Source: Chloroflexota bacterium
GTDB lineage: Bacteria; Chloroflexota; Anaerolineae; Anaerolineales; Villigracilaceae
Direction of reading: 5' to 3'
Assembly (NCBI GenBank): GCA_021414245.1
Contig: JAIOOU010000015.1
Coordinates: 186,001-250,000, forward strand
Length of the DNA stretch: 64,000 nucleotides
The notes under the pieces are model-generated. The model was given only the letters and a program-made list of their open reading frames with translations, searched no databases and had not been told where the DNA came from. Below are positions 32,094-40,302 of the stretch, piece after piece. Numbering within the stretch: the stretch's first letter is position 1; each line of letters begins with the position of its first letter. Position numbers and translations under genes: made by a program.

Positions 32094-33595
32094 TCAAGCA
32101 CATACAACCTCGAGGCACGAGCCGAGACGGCCAGGCTGCGGAGCGAATCTGCCAGGTCACTTTTGTCCTCCACGGATGGAATGGCCACGATCAAATAATC
32201 GTAATTGACGCCGTTCCGGGCGCTCCATTCGTGAACACAATCCACATCCGGACAATGTTGGAAGTCAGTTAATTGTTCATACCAGGGGAAGAATTTCCCC
32301 TGCAGAGTCCATTCCAAACCCTGCAGGGTGGTCACGCTGTGCTGTTCCGTCAACGCAGGGAACCATTCCTGGGCCGGGTCTGACATGGAAAATTCGCGTC
32401 CTGTCGCAAGTAAAAAGTTTTTATTCCCGTCCACATGAGACTTGACCCAATCGATCATCTGGAGGTCACCCGTCTTCAAGCTAGTATTGACCAGTTGAAA
32501 ATCAGAGATGCTGGCGGCAAGAATGAAATAAAACAACACACCGAAAACAAGGGTCCGACTTCCACGCTTCATCAGAATGATTTCGCCGCTTTCAGCCTGC
32601 ATTCCACTCACCCACCCGGACAGGATCAGCAAACCGGTTCCCGCCAGCATGGATTCGGCCAGCAAGGCAACGCCATCCCCGCCACGCGTATCGATCAGGT
32701 AGGCAAGCAGAATCCACACAATGAAAAAGAAATTCCTGCGTTTGAATGAATCCCAAAGGCCGATATAAAAGAAAATCAAAGCTGGAAGAGCCAGGTAATT
32801 CCCCGGCCCGTGCAATTTAAGCACGATCAGGTAAAAATCAAGAGTCCGTTGGCTGGTTTGGCCGGCAGAGAGCAGGGGGGCCAATCCGTACCGTGACAGG
32901 ATGGTCAGCCACCAGGGCGCAGTCAGGAGTGCAACGCCCAAACCCACCCAAAACGCAGACAGCATCCCGCGTTTGTTGCGTCCGTAAAAAATAAAAATGA
33001 GCGCGCCGCCCAACACGGCATGCAAGGCCGTCTGCGGATGGCTCAAGACCGCACCCGCACCGAACAGGATGGTCAAGATCAGGCTTTTCAGCGAATATCC
33101 CTTAAATAGTTGAACAGCCTGCCACAGCATCAACAACAGGAACAAAATGCCGAAGGAACGTGTGATCCCGCCGCCCATCACCTGCCAGACAAATGCGCGT
33201 GAGGACAGTGCATAAACCAGCACCGCCAGCGCAGCCGATGCGCGTGACTGTAAAATCTCCCCGGCTAATTTGTAAAAGGCCAGGATCGCAATGGTGTTCA
33301 CAAAGGCCGGGAGCCAGAGCAGAATCTGCATAACCGGCACGGACAAAAGATCTGAAAGGCTGGCTGCAAAATAAAACCCGAGCGGAGGATAGGCATATGG
33401 GATGCGGGACAGGTTATAGGCGGTAAATTGAGGCAGAAGGTAATGGTTCGCCTTCAGATCAACGATCATGGTGTAAAACAGGCCGCCGTCGTTAAGCGGA
33501 AATCCATTTGTGATCACAGGCCAGAATCGCACGACCGCCCCAAAAAGCAGTGCGGCAAAAAGCAGCAGCGCGGGCCAATCCAGTTTACGATTCAT
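32051..33595 (-). CDS. Polytopic membrane protein, GT-C-like, unknown
   Basis: 514 residues with about 11 helices. After helix 1 comes FPLNDGGLFYTMIVDL, an acidic loop as in GT-C transferases, then YNLSRIPYAYPPLGFYFA, resembling the PYxxPPLxxY pattern of the PMT group. The C-terminal extracytoplasmic part (from about 380) contains CPDVDCVHEW. It starts 7 bases after marC on the same strand, so the two are one operon, and it ends inside the convergent HD gene. Sugar donor and acceptor unknown. Confidence 0.73.
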   Translation of the reverse strand: MNRKLDWPALLLFAALLFGAVVRFWPVITNGFPLNDGGLFYTMIVDLKANHYLLPQFTAYNLSRIPYAYPPLGFYFAASLSDLLSVPVMQILLWLPAFVNTIAILAFYKLAGEILQSRASAALAVLVYALSSRAFVWQVMGGGITRSFGILFLLLMLWQAVQLFKGYSLKSLILTILFGAGAVLSHPQTALHAVLGGALIFIFYGRNKRGMLSAFWVGLGVALLTAPWWLTILSRYGLAPLLSAGQTSQRTLDFYLIVLKLHGPGNYLALPALIFFYIGLWDSFKRRNFFFIVWILLAYLIDTRGGDGVALLAESMLAGTGLLILSGWVSGMQAESGEIILMKRGSRTLVFGVLFYFILAASISDFQLVNTSLKTGDLQMIDWVKSHVDGNKNFLLATGREFSMSDPAQEWFPALTEQHSVTTLQGLEWTLQGKFFPWYEQLTDFQHCPDVDCVHEWSARNGVNYDYLIVAIPSVEDKSDLADSLRSLAVSARASRLYVLDYESETSLVFELVR

Positions 33596-33602
33596 GCACG
33601 CC

Positions 33603-34247
33603 TCACTGTATCCTGAAAATCCCGCGCAGGATCGGGGTCAATCCACTGAAGAAGAATTCCACGGCAATCACCATCACGATCAAACCCATTAAACGCAGCA
33701 TGACCTTGTTGCCGTTCTCGCCGATGAGATGAGTCACCTGTTTCGCGCCAAGCAGCAGGGCGAAGGTGAGTGCGATCATCAGAAAGATCACCCCCAACAC
33801 GATCCCCGACTCAACCGGTGACTTCGATTCGTTCATCAGGAGGATCGACGTGGTAATGGCACCCGGTCCGCAGATGATGGGAATAGCCAGGGGCGTGATG
33901 GAGATGTCGTTGATGTATTCGTGATTCGTTTCGTCATCGAACTGGGTGCGGGTCAGGCGTGCCTGCAGCATTTCGTAGCCCATGAAAAAGAAGATCACCC
34001 CGCCCACCACCCGGAGACTGTTCACTGAAATCGAAAAGAAACGGAAGATCCACTGGCCGGTCAACGCAAAGGCAAGCAGGATGACCAGGGCCGTGAAACT
34101 GGCCTTGCGCGCCACGCGCTGGGATTCCTGCGGCGAAAGCTTCGCCGTCATGGCGGTAAAGACCGGGATCACGCCGATGGGATTGACCATGGTGAACATG
34201 GAGATAAAACTGAGCAGAGCGAATTCAAAAAGGGGCGAAGCAGACAT
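33603..34247 (-). CDS. MarC family integral membrane protein
   Basis: 214 residues from ATG 34247, chosen for AGGAG four bases upstream. Six helices with the MarC/YhgN hallmarks: LLSFISMFTMVNPIGVIPVFTAMT, FRVVGGVIFFFMGYEML-like and ITPLAIPIICGPGAITTSILL. MarC proteins are inner-membrane proteins of unsettled function, once wrongly linked to multiple antibiotic resistance. Followed closely by the GT-C-like gene. Confidence 0.92.
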   Translation of the reverse strand: MSASPLFEFALLSFISMFTMVNPIGVIPVFTAMTAKLSPQESQRVARKASFTALVILLAFALTGQWIFRFFSISVNSLRVVGGVIFFFMGYEMLQARLTRTQFDDETNHEYINDISITPLAIPIICGPGAITTSILLMNESKSPVESGIVLGVIFLMIALTFALLLGAKQVTHLIGENGNKVMLRLMGLIVMVIAVEFFFSGLTPILRGIFRIQ

Positions 34248-34361
34248 GGAACTCCTGGCAGGCGGCTGCAAATAGCAACGGGATCAACATGGATTTTAAT
34301 GCCTTTATCCGATTCAACAGGAGCGGGTTTGCACGGTTAAGCGCGGGGGCTTTTCAAGGCC

Positions 34362-34389
34362 TTGACAGCCCTTCGATTCCGCGGATAAT
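34362..34389 (+). promoter_or_regulatory. Strong promoter of the pheST T-box operon
   Basis: TTGACA (34362-34367), 16-base spacer, GATAAT (34384-34389). The predicted start is about 34396, just before the T-box stem I. Confidence 0.85.
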
Positions 34390-34401
34390 TACGTCAATAA
34401 A

Positions 34402-34656
34402 GGCTGTGACAGAGGAAAGTAACCCGGCGGAAGCCGCCAGAGATGCGCAATGAAGTGCTGAAAGTTGCGCTCGACAGAATCCGGTTGAAGTTCCCTCCTG
34501 AGCCGTTCAGGTGAATGGTCTCCTAGTAGTCTGAACCGTATTCCCAGCGTTATCCGGGAAGCTGATGAATGTCGGCGCAAAGTGAATTGCTCACGCAATT
34601 AATTTGGGTGGTACCACGGGAATTTCCTCCCGTCCCATTGTGGACGGGAGGTTTTT
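34402..34656 (+). promoter_or_regulatory. T-box riboswitch, tRNA-Phe specific, controlling pheST
   Basis: Stem I base: GGCT (34402) pairs AGCC (34501), and GAGG (34412) pairs CCTC (34494). The specifier loop has AGTA on the 5' side (34418-34421) and GAA then TTC on the 3' side (TTC 34491-34493, a Phe codon), capped by CCGG pairs. A GTTCAG/CTGAAC stem follows. The conserved T-box GGGTGGTACCACGGG lies at 34606-34620, then a 10-bp terminator (34626-34651) with TTTTT. Uncharged tRNA-Phe would favour the antiterminator and expression of Phe-tRNA synthetase. The stretch 34248-34361 ahead of it shows nothing but background. Confidence 0.9.
34626..34656 (+). terminator. T-box-controlled intrinsic terminator
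   Basis: CCTCCCGTCC, 6-base loop, GGACGGGAGG, then TTTTT. Its left arm would compete with the antiterminator formed with the T-box sequence just upstream. Confidence 0.92.
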
Positions 34657-34718
34657 GTTTGTATAGGTTCCGTTGTGAGGGCGATTATCCTCGCAATGAC
34701 GGAAAATTTGGAGGTTAT

Positions 34719-35777
34719 ATGTTGGATAAATTGAACGAGATCGAAAAAACCGCACTGGAAAGTCTGTCGTCCATCCGTGACCAGGCTGCCCTGGACGCCT
34801 GGCGCGTTGCCAATGTGGGCCGCAGTTCACCGCTGATGCAGGTCTTTGCCGAATTCGGGAAACTCTCCAAGGAGGAGAAACCAGTGATCGGCGTGGCTGC
34901 GAACCGCGTCAAGGTCGCGTTGGAATCCGCTTTGGAGGAAAAGACCCAGGCCGTGAAAAATGCCGCGCTGGCGAAATCGCTCGAAGAGGAGAAACTGGAT
35001 GTGACCCTGCCCGGGCGTGAAATCAAGGTCGGGCGCCTGCATCCATCCACTCAGCAGCTTCGCCATGTGCTGGCGATCCTGGCGGAGATGGGTTTTCAAG
35101 TGTACACCTCGCGCGAGGTGGAGACGGATGAATATAACTTCCAATTATTAAACTTCCCGCCGCATCACCCCGCGCGTGACATGCAGGATACCATTTATGT
35201 GGAGGCAGGCGAGCGCGGCGATAATCCAATCATGCTTCGGACACAGACGTCACCGGGGCAAATCCGCGCCATGCGTGAATATTCCGCAAGGAATCCCAAC
35301 AACCCGCCGCCGATCCGGATCGCGTCTCCGGGGATGTGTTTCCGACATGAGCAGATCACGGCCCGTTCCGAAATCCAATTCAACCAGGTCGAGGGATTGG
35401 CGGTCGGCAAGAACATCACCTTCGCGGATTTAAAGGGCACGATCGCGGATTTTGTCCGGCGCATGTTCGGGGAAGGCGCAAGACTTCGTTTCCGCGCTTC
35501 CTATTTCCCGTTCACGGAACCCTCCGCAGAAGTGGATGTGGAATGTTTCGTATGCGGAGGCAAGGGTTGCCAGGTCTGCAAGAATTCCGGCTGGCTTGAG
35601 ATCCTCGGCTGCGGCATGGTCCATCCGAATGTTCTGCAAAACGGCGGCTACGACCCGAAGGTCTACTCCGGCTTCGCCTGGGGCATGGGACCCGAACGCC
35701 AGTTGATGCTCCGGAACAAGATCAACGATATTCGGTATTTCTGGGGCAACGACACCCGCTTTTTGGAGCAGTTCTAA
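34719..35777 (+). CDS. pheS: Phenylalanine--tRNA ligase subunit alpha
   Basis: 352 residues from ATG 34719 with GGAGG; the upstream open frame is leader RNA. The N-terminal coiled-coil arm (about 1-85) binds tRNA, followed by the class II catalytic core: motif 1 region HPARDMQDTIYV, motif 2 IRIASPGMCFRHEQITARSEIQFNQVEGLAV, phenylalanine pocket, and motif 3 GFAWGMGPERQLML. A four-Cys cluster CFVCGGKGCQVC, present in a subset of bacterial PheS, may bind zinc. Works as an alpha2-beta2 enzyme with PheT in the cytoplasm. Confidence 0.97.
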   Translation: MLDKLNEIEKTALESLSSIRDQAALDAWRVANVGRSSPLMQVFAEFGKLSKEEKPVIGVAANRVKVALESALEEKTQAVKNAALAKSLEEEKLDVTLPGREIKVGRLHPSTQQLRHVLAILAEMGFQVYTSREVETDEYNFQLLNFPPHHPARDMQDTIYVEAGERGDNPIMLRTQTSPGQIRAMREYSARNPNNPPPIRIASPGMCFRHEQITARSEIQFNQVEGLAVGKNITFADLKGTIADFVRRMFGEGARLRFRASYFPFTEPSAEVDVECFVCGGKGCQVCKNSGWLEILGCGMVHPNVLQNGGYDPKVYSGFAWGMGPERQLMLRNKINDIRYFWGNDTRFLEQF

Positions 35778-35836
35778 AAACGTTTCAGCGCGAAGAACGC
35801 CAAGGTTCCTCCGCAGCAAATCAAAGGAAGTGAATT

Positions 35837-38437
35837 ATGAAGTTACCAATTTCATGGCTGAAAGATTTCATTGATCTGGACGGGCTGACCGTTGAGGACA
35901 TTGCCCGTAAATTAACCCTCGCCGGTCTGGAAGTGGACGAGATCCTGTATGCCGGACTTGAAATGCCCGTCTACAAGGACGGCGAAAAGCACGAGTTCAA
36001 GACCAACGGCCTCGCCTGGGATAAGGAAAAAATTGTTGTGGCGGAGATCCGCGAGGTAAAGGCACATCCCAACGCCGATAAACTGACCCTGCTCGACCTG
36101 TTCGACGGGAAGCAGGAACAGATGGTGCTGACGGGTGCGCCGAACATCTTCCATTTGAAAGGCACAGGCAGGCTCGAAAAACCCATCAAAGTGGCGTATG
36201 CCAAGGAAGGCTCCACGCTCTATGATGGACATGCCGAAGGCCTGCAGTTAATGACCCTCAAGCGCGCCAAGATCCGCGGCGTGGATTCGTATTCGATGGT
36301 CTGCTCCGAAAAGGAACTCGGCATCACCGACGAAAGCGACGGCATCATCCTGCTCGATGATGATGCGCCGGTGGGCATGCCCCTCGCAGACTATATCGGT
36401 GACGCGGTCCTCGACATCAGCATCCTGCCCAACATGGCCCGCAATGCGAACGTGATCGGCATCGCACGCGAGCTGGCTGCGCTGACCGGACGTACGCTCA
36501 AACAACCGCAGATCGAACTCAAGACCTCCGGGGAATCCGTGGAAAGCTCCGTGGCGATTGAGATCAGCAATCCCGAACTCAACCCGCGTTTCGTGCTGGG
36601 ACTGATTCGCAACGTGGAGATCAAGCCCAGCCCGTACCAGATCCAGCGCAGGTTGAAACTCGCGGGCGTGCGTGCCATCAACAACATCGTGGACGCGACC
36701 AATTACGCCATGATCGAACTGGGCGAACCCCTGCATGCCTTTGATTACGACATCCTCAAGCAGCGCGCAGGGAAAAAGAAGATCAAGATCATCACCCGTG
36801 CTGCAAAAGACGGCGAAAAGCTCACCACCCTGGATGGAGTCGAACGCAAACTGACTTCCATGAATGTACTGGTCTGTGATGAAAAGGGGTCGCTTTCCCT
36901 GGCCGGGGTGATGGGCGGCTCCGAATCCGAAGTGTATGATGCCTCGAAGGAGGTTCTGGATGCAAAAGGCATCGAACCAAAAGACGGCGAAATGACGCAG
37001 GGAAAGATCACCTCGCGCGGCAGGAGCACGGTCAACGTGCTGCTGGAAGGCGCGGCCTGGAATTTCATCAACATCCGCCGCACAGCCAAACAGCATAATC
37101 TGCCCTCGGAAGCATCCTTCCGTTTCTCGCGCGGCGTGCATCCCGCACTGGCAGAGACAGGCGTGATGCGCGGCCTGCAATATATGGCCGCCTGGGCCAA
37201 CGGTGTCGTCGCCCCGGGCCTTGTGGATGCATATCCGCTCAAGCCGAAGGATTCAGTGGTGGAAGTCACGCCAAAGGATGTGAAGCGCCTGCTCGGCATT
37301 GACTTGACCGCCGAAGAGGTCTCCGCGCTTCTGCAAAAACTGGAATTCAAAACCGAGATCACCAAAAGCGGACTGCGCGTCACGGCCCCCGCCCACCGCA
37401 TGGACATCGACGAGGGCATGGTCGGCCTTGCAGATGTCCTCGAAGAGGTGGCCCGCTCGTATGGCTTCGATAACATCCCAACCACCGCCATTGCCGACGC
37501 ACTGCCTCCGCAGGTTGGCAATCCTGTCCATGAGTGGGAAGAGCATCTGCGCAATTTGCTCGTGGCCGCTGGTCTGCAGGAAGTCGTCACTTATCGAATG
37601 ACTTCGCCCGAACGCGAAAGCCGCGTAACGAAGCATGATGAGTATGTGCGCATCGCAAACCCGATCGCGCCGGAACGAAGCGTGCTGCGCCGAAGTCTGC
37701 TTTCCTCCGTCCTGGAGGTCGCCGAGAAGAACGCGCGCGCGGAATCCGTTGCCATGTTCGAAGTGGGCCCGATCTTCGAACCGGTCAAAAACGACCTGCC
37801 GAACGAACCACGCAGGCTCGCCATCGTGATGACGGGTGCCCGGATCGTATCCGCCTGGGATGTAAAGGACTCGCCCCGCTTCGATTTCTTCGACTTGAAG
37901 GGACGCATCGAACTCCTTTTGGCCGGCCTCCGTTTCACAGACATTGTCTACGCGGAAACAGTCTCTCAACCACACCTGCACCCGGGCAAATCGGCCGAGG
38001 TGAAAGTAAATGGACAGGTTGTCGGCGTATTCGGTGAATTGCATCCACTCGCAAAGGAAAAGTACGAGTTCGGCGAAGCGCCTGTCATCGTGGCCGAGTT
38101 CAACCTTGAGAAGCTGCGCGGAGCAAATCCCTCCTACGGCATCACGCCCGTCTCCGAGTTCCCGCCCATATATGAGGATATCGCCCTCATCCTGGATGAA
38201 TCAGTGGCCGCCTCCACCGTCGAAGCATTGATCAGGCAGACGGGTGGAAAGACCGTGACCGATGTCCGGCTGTTCGATGTCTATCGCGATGAAAAGATCG
38301 GAGCCGGCAAAAAGTCCCTGGCATACAGTCTGACCTACCAGGCAGAGAAAACGCTGACGGATGCCGAAGCCGCCGCGATCCGCAACAAGATTGTTAAACG
38401 GCTTGAAAATGCCCTTGGGGCAAAGCTGCGAAGCTGA
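35837..38437 (+). CDS. pheT: Phenylalanine--tRNA ligase subunit beta
   Basis: 866 residues, longer than the usual 790-800. The N-terminal tRNA-binding OB domain (about 40-165: IVVAEIREVKAHPNADKLTLL), B3/B4 editing domain (LAGVMGGSESEVYDAS), B5 domain, catalytic-like core and C-terminal anticodon-binding FDX-ACB domain (SEFPPIYEDIALILDESVAASTVEALIR). The extra length includes about 27 residues inserted in the editing domain after the EVYDAS motif. The start has AAAGGAAG. Sixty bases after pheS, in the T-box operon. Ends at a perfect terminator. Confidence 0.97.
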   Translation: MKLPISWLKDFIDLDGLTVEDIARKLTLAGLEVDEILYAGLEMPVYKDGEKHEFKTNGLAWDKEKIVVAEIREVKAHPNADKLTLLDLFDGKQEQMVLTGAPNIFHLKGTGRLEKPIKVAYAKEGSTLYDGHAEGLQLMTLKRAKIRGVDSYSMVCSEKELGITDESDGIILLDDDAPVGMPLADYIGDAVLDISILPNMARNANVIGIARELAALTGRTLKQPQIELKTSGESVESSVAIEISNPELNPRFVLGLIRNVEIKPSPYQIQRRLKLAGVRAINNIVDATNYAMIELGEPLHAFDYDILKQRAGKKKIKIITRAAKDGEKLTTLDGVERKLTSMNVLVCDEKGSLSLAGVMGGSESEVYDASKEVLDAKGIEPKDGEMTQGKITSRGRSTVNVLLEGAAWNFINIRRTAKQHNLPSEASFRFSRGVHPALAETGVMRGLQYMAAWANGVVAPGLVDAYPLKPKDSVVEVTPKDVKRLLGIDLTAEEVSALLQKLEFKTEITKSGLRVTAPAHRMDIDEGMVGLADVLEEVARSYGFDNIPTTAIADALPPQVGNPVHEWEEHLRNLLVAAGLQEVVTYRMTSPERESRVTKHDEYVRIANPIAPERSVLRRSLLSSVLEVAEKNARAESVAMFEVGPIFEPVKNDLPNEPRRLAIVMTGARIVSAWDVKDSPRFDFFDLKGRIELLLAGLRFTDIVYAETVSQPHLHPGKSAEVKVNGQVVGVFGELHPLAKEKYEFGEAPVIVAEFNLEKLRGANPSYGITPVSEFPPIYEDIALILDESVAASTVEALIRQTGGKTVTDVRLFDVYRDEKIGAGKKSLAYSLTYQAEKTLTDAEAAAIRNKIVKRLENALGAKLRS

Positions 38438-38443
38438 TAGTAC

Positions 38444-38478
38444 AAACGGGATGCAAAAAGAACTTGCATCCCGTTTTT
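38444..38478 (+). terminator. Intrinsic terminator of pheST
   Basis: Perfect 13-bp stem (AAACGGGATGCAA and complement), 7-base loop, TTTTT tail. Confidence 0.93.
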
Positions 38479-38525
38479 ATTCCATGTATACTGACGGCAG
38501 TCAATTCAACAAAGGAGAAAAGAGT

Positions 38526-38792
38526 ATGGATACAAAAACAAAAGGTATTGTTGCCACGATTGCGTCGGTTGTTTTATGCGGCTGTCCGGGTCTGTTCATT
38601 TGTCTGTTCGGGGCGTTGACCGCCAGCGGGAATGGGACATTTAATGAGCAGAGCCTGTCACCGACGGTCGGTTTTGTACTGATCTGCCTGTCATTGATCT
38701 TCATCGTAATCCCCATCGCCGTGGGCTTCTTCATGCTGCGCAAAAAACCGGAAGCACCCGCCGGCAGCGAACCACTTCCGCCGGCTTCTTAG
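38526..38792 (+). CDS. Small two-helix membrane protein, unknown
   Basis: 88 residues from ATG 38526 with AAAGGAGA. Two hydrophobic segments (about 8-32 and 47-71) with a cysteine pair CGCPG in the first, then a KKPEAPAG tail. A TATACT box at 38487-38492 (in CATGTATACT) is its probable -10. Flanked by two terminators, so it is its own transcription unit. No family recognised. Confidence 0.72.
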   Translation: MDTKTKGIVATIASVVLCGCPGLFICLFGALTASGNGTFNEQSLSPTVGFVLICLSLIFIVIPIAVGFFMLRKKPEAPAGSEPLPPAS

Positions 38793-38802
38793 AATTCTTA
38801 AT

Positions 38803-38842
38803 ATAAAACATCCCCCGAACTCAAAATCGGGGGATGTTTTAT
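38803..38842. terminator. Bidirectional intrinsic terminator
   Basis: Perfect 16-bp inverted repeat around ACATCCCCCGA with 8-base loop; between convergent genes. Confidence 0.92.
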
Positions 38843-38858
38843 ATTTGGGAGACACGTA

Positions 38859-39503
38859 TTAATTGACCACGATCGTCAACCGCATTGTACAGAACTCGGT
38901 TTTTCCGGTTTTAATTTTCCATGTGGTCTTGTAGGTGCCGGGTTCCGAAGGCGCCCTCATGGCCACCACGATCTCTGTGCCACCGTCGGGCGGAATGGAA
39001 TGATCCAGATCATAGATCGCCGCCTTATGCAGCTTGTCTCCATTGATATAGCGATAATCCGCACTCTCTGAACTCCAGGCTTTCTGGCCAATGTTCTTCA
39101 CCGTCCAGCGTGCCTCAAAATCCGCGCCCCGGGCAAAGACCGAGTTATCAGCCGGCGTTTGCGAATCAACGCGGCAATCATAGTCCAGGTCCGACCTTTG
39201 CACGACCGGAGTATTGGAAGGTACGGTGGGAGTGGCAAGAATGAAGATAAAGGTTGGAGAAGGTGTGTCCGTGACCGTGGCCGTTGGCGGCGGGGTAAAG
39301 GTGGGTGTGAATGTGGGCGGCAGCATCTGTGCCGTTTGCGTTGCAGCCGAATTTGCCGTCAAGGCAATGACGGTATTGATGGCGTTGGGGTCAAAGGCCG
39401 GGACAGGTGCGGAAGTCGGAGCAGGACCAAATGCTGGCACAGCACAGGCCAGAATGACCAGCACCGCCAACACTCCACACGATACTCGAGCTACCCGGGA
39501 CAT
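38859..39503 (-). CDS. Lipoprotein with NBR1-like Ig domain
   Basis: 214 residues. Signal peptide with lipobox VILAC (Cys20), then a long Thr/Pro linker (about 60-100) and a C-terminal Ig-like domain of the NBR1 type: ADNSVFARGADFEARWTVKNIGQKAWSSES, TYKTTWKIKTGKTEFCTMRLTIVV. In bacteria such domains occur in secreted, probably cell-surface adhesion or scaffold proteins. Two cysteines in the domain may form a disulfide. GAGGAG precedes the ATG. Follows a sister lipoprotein gene by 24 bases. Binding partner unknown. Confidence 0.82.
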   Translation of the reverse strand: MSRVARVSCGVLAVLVILACAVPAFGPAPTSAPVPAFDPNAINTVIALTANSAATQTAQMLPPTFTPTFTPPPTATVTDTPSPTFIFILATPTVPSNTPVVQRSDLDYDCRVDSQTPADNSVFARGADFEARWTVKNIGQKAWSSESADYRYINGDKLHKAAIYDLDHSIPPDGGTEIVVAMRAPSEPGTYKTTWKIKTGKTEFCTMRLTIVVN

Positions 39504-39527
39504 ATCACACTCTCCTCAACAAATCCA

Positions 39528-40220
39528 CTAAGGCTGTGAGCCAGGGACCACCACCTTGATCGCAACGTAGGGAGTGCAAAAATGAGTGCCGTTATTCAGC
39601 GACCAGGTCATGACGAATATTTTTCCGCTGTTCTTGGGGGCCACATTCGGTGCGGTGATTTCAACCAGCAGCGTGATGGTTTCACCCGGTTTGACGACCT
39701 GATTGGTTCCCATGCCATGCACGGAGGACATATCGTCACCCCGGAAATACTCAAATTCCCAATCCGCGCCCCAGGTGGCAGTGCCGGTATTCTTGATCGT
39801 CCAGGTCTTATCAAACGAATCACCCGGCTTGAAGACGGCGCCATCATAAGGTTTTTCAGCCACGACTGCACATGAATATTTGGAGGAGGTGTTGCTGCCG
39901 CCACCGCCGCCCCCTCCTCCGCCGCCACCACTGGACGGGGTATTCAACACAAGCGGCGTAACCGTGGGAACCACCGGAGTGAGTGTCGGAAAGGAAAGAG
40001 GAATGTCGGTCGGCGTGGGTCCGATCGGGGTGGGCGAGGCGTTTTGGGCAACGGCGGTCAGAGTCAACGCAACAGCTTGATCGATCAGGTGCTGCTGGGT
40101 CGCAATTGCCGCTGCAACCGCTGTATTAATCTGATCCTGCGCCTGTTCAGGAGTCTGGCCGGGCAGACAGGCTCCCAGCAGGACAGCGAGAACGGTCATG
40201 ACAATCAATGTTTTTTTCAT
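39528..40220 (-). CDS. Lipoprotein with poly-Gly linker and NBR1-like Ig domain
   Basis: 230 residues. Lipobox VLLGAC (Cys18), a helical QAQDQINTAVAAAIATQQHL segment, Thr/Pro linker, a run of 11 glycines and an NBR1-like Ig domain (about 115-230: YDGAVFKPGDSFDKTWTIKNTGTATWGADW, SGKIFVMTWSLNNGTHFC). It is a paralogue of the next gene downstream; both keep the paired cysteines. AAGGAGATG precedes the start. Probably anchored outside the membrane; the ligand is unknown. Confidence 0.82.
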   Translation of the reverse strand: MKKTLIVMTVLAVLLGACLPGQTPEQAQDQINTAVAAAIATQQHLIDQAVALTLTAVAQNASPTPIGPTPTDIPLSFPTLTPVVPTVTPLVLNTPSSGGGGGGGGGGGSNTSSKYSCAVVAEKPYDGAVFKPGDSFDKTWTIKNTGTATWGADWEFEYFRGDDMSSVHGMGTNQVVKPGETITLLVEITAPNVAPKNSGKIFVMTWSLNNGTHFCTPYVAIKVVVPGSQP

Positions 40221-40250
40221 TTCATCTCCTTCACTAACTCTTAATAATAA

Positions 40251-40291
40251 GGCCCCAAGGGTTTCAGGTGAGATGCTGCATCTTTGGGGCC
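40251..40291 (-). terminator. Possible terminator after kamA
   Basis: GGCCCCAA and TTGGGGCC arms around a 25-base loop containing a small GATGCAGCATC hairpin; on the minus strand an A/T-rich TTATTATT tail follows. Long loop, so moderate belief. Confidence 0.45.
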
Positions 40292-40302
40292 CTTTGCTCC
40301 AT

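Noticed and set aside
34680-34705. GAGGGCGATTATCCTCGCAATGAC as a dispersed repeat of the CATTGCGAGG type
   Set aside because: A single copy in the window; a repeat family cannot be shown without the rest of the genome.
36248-37180. 310-codon open frame on the minus strand
   Set aside because: Antisense to pheT, His/Gly/Phe-rich shadow without motifs.
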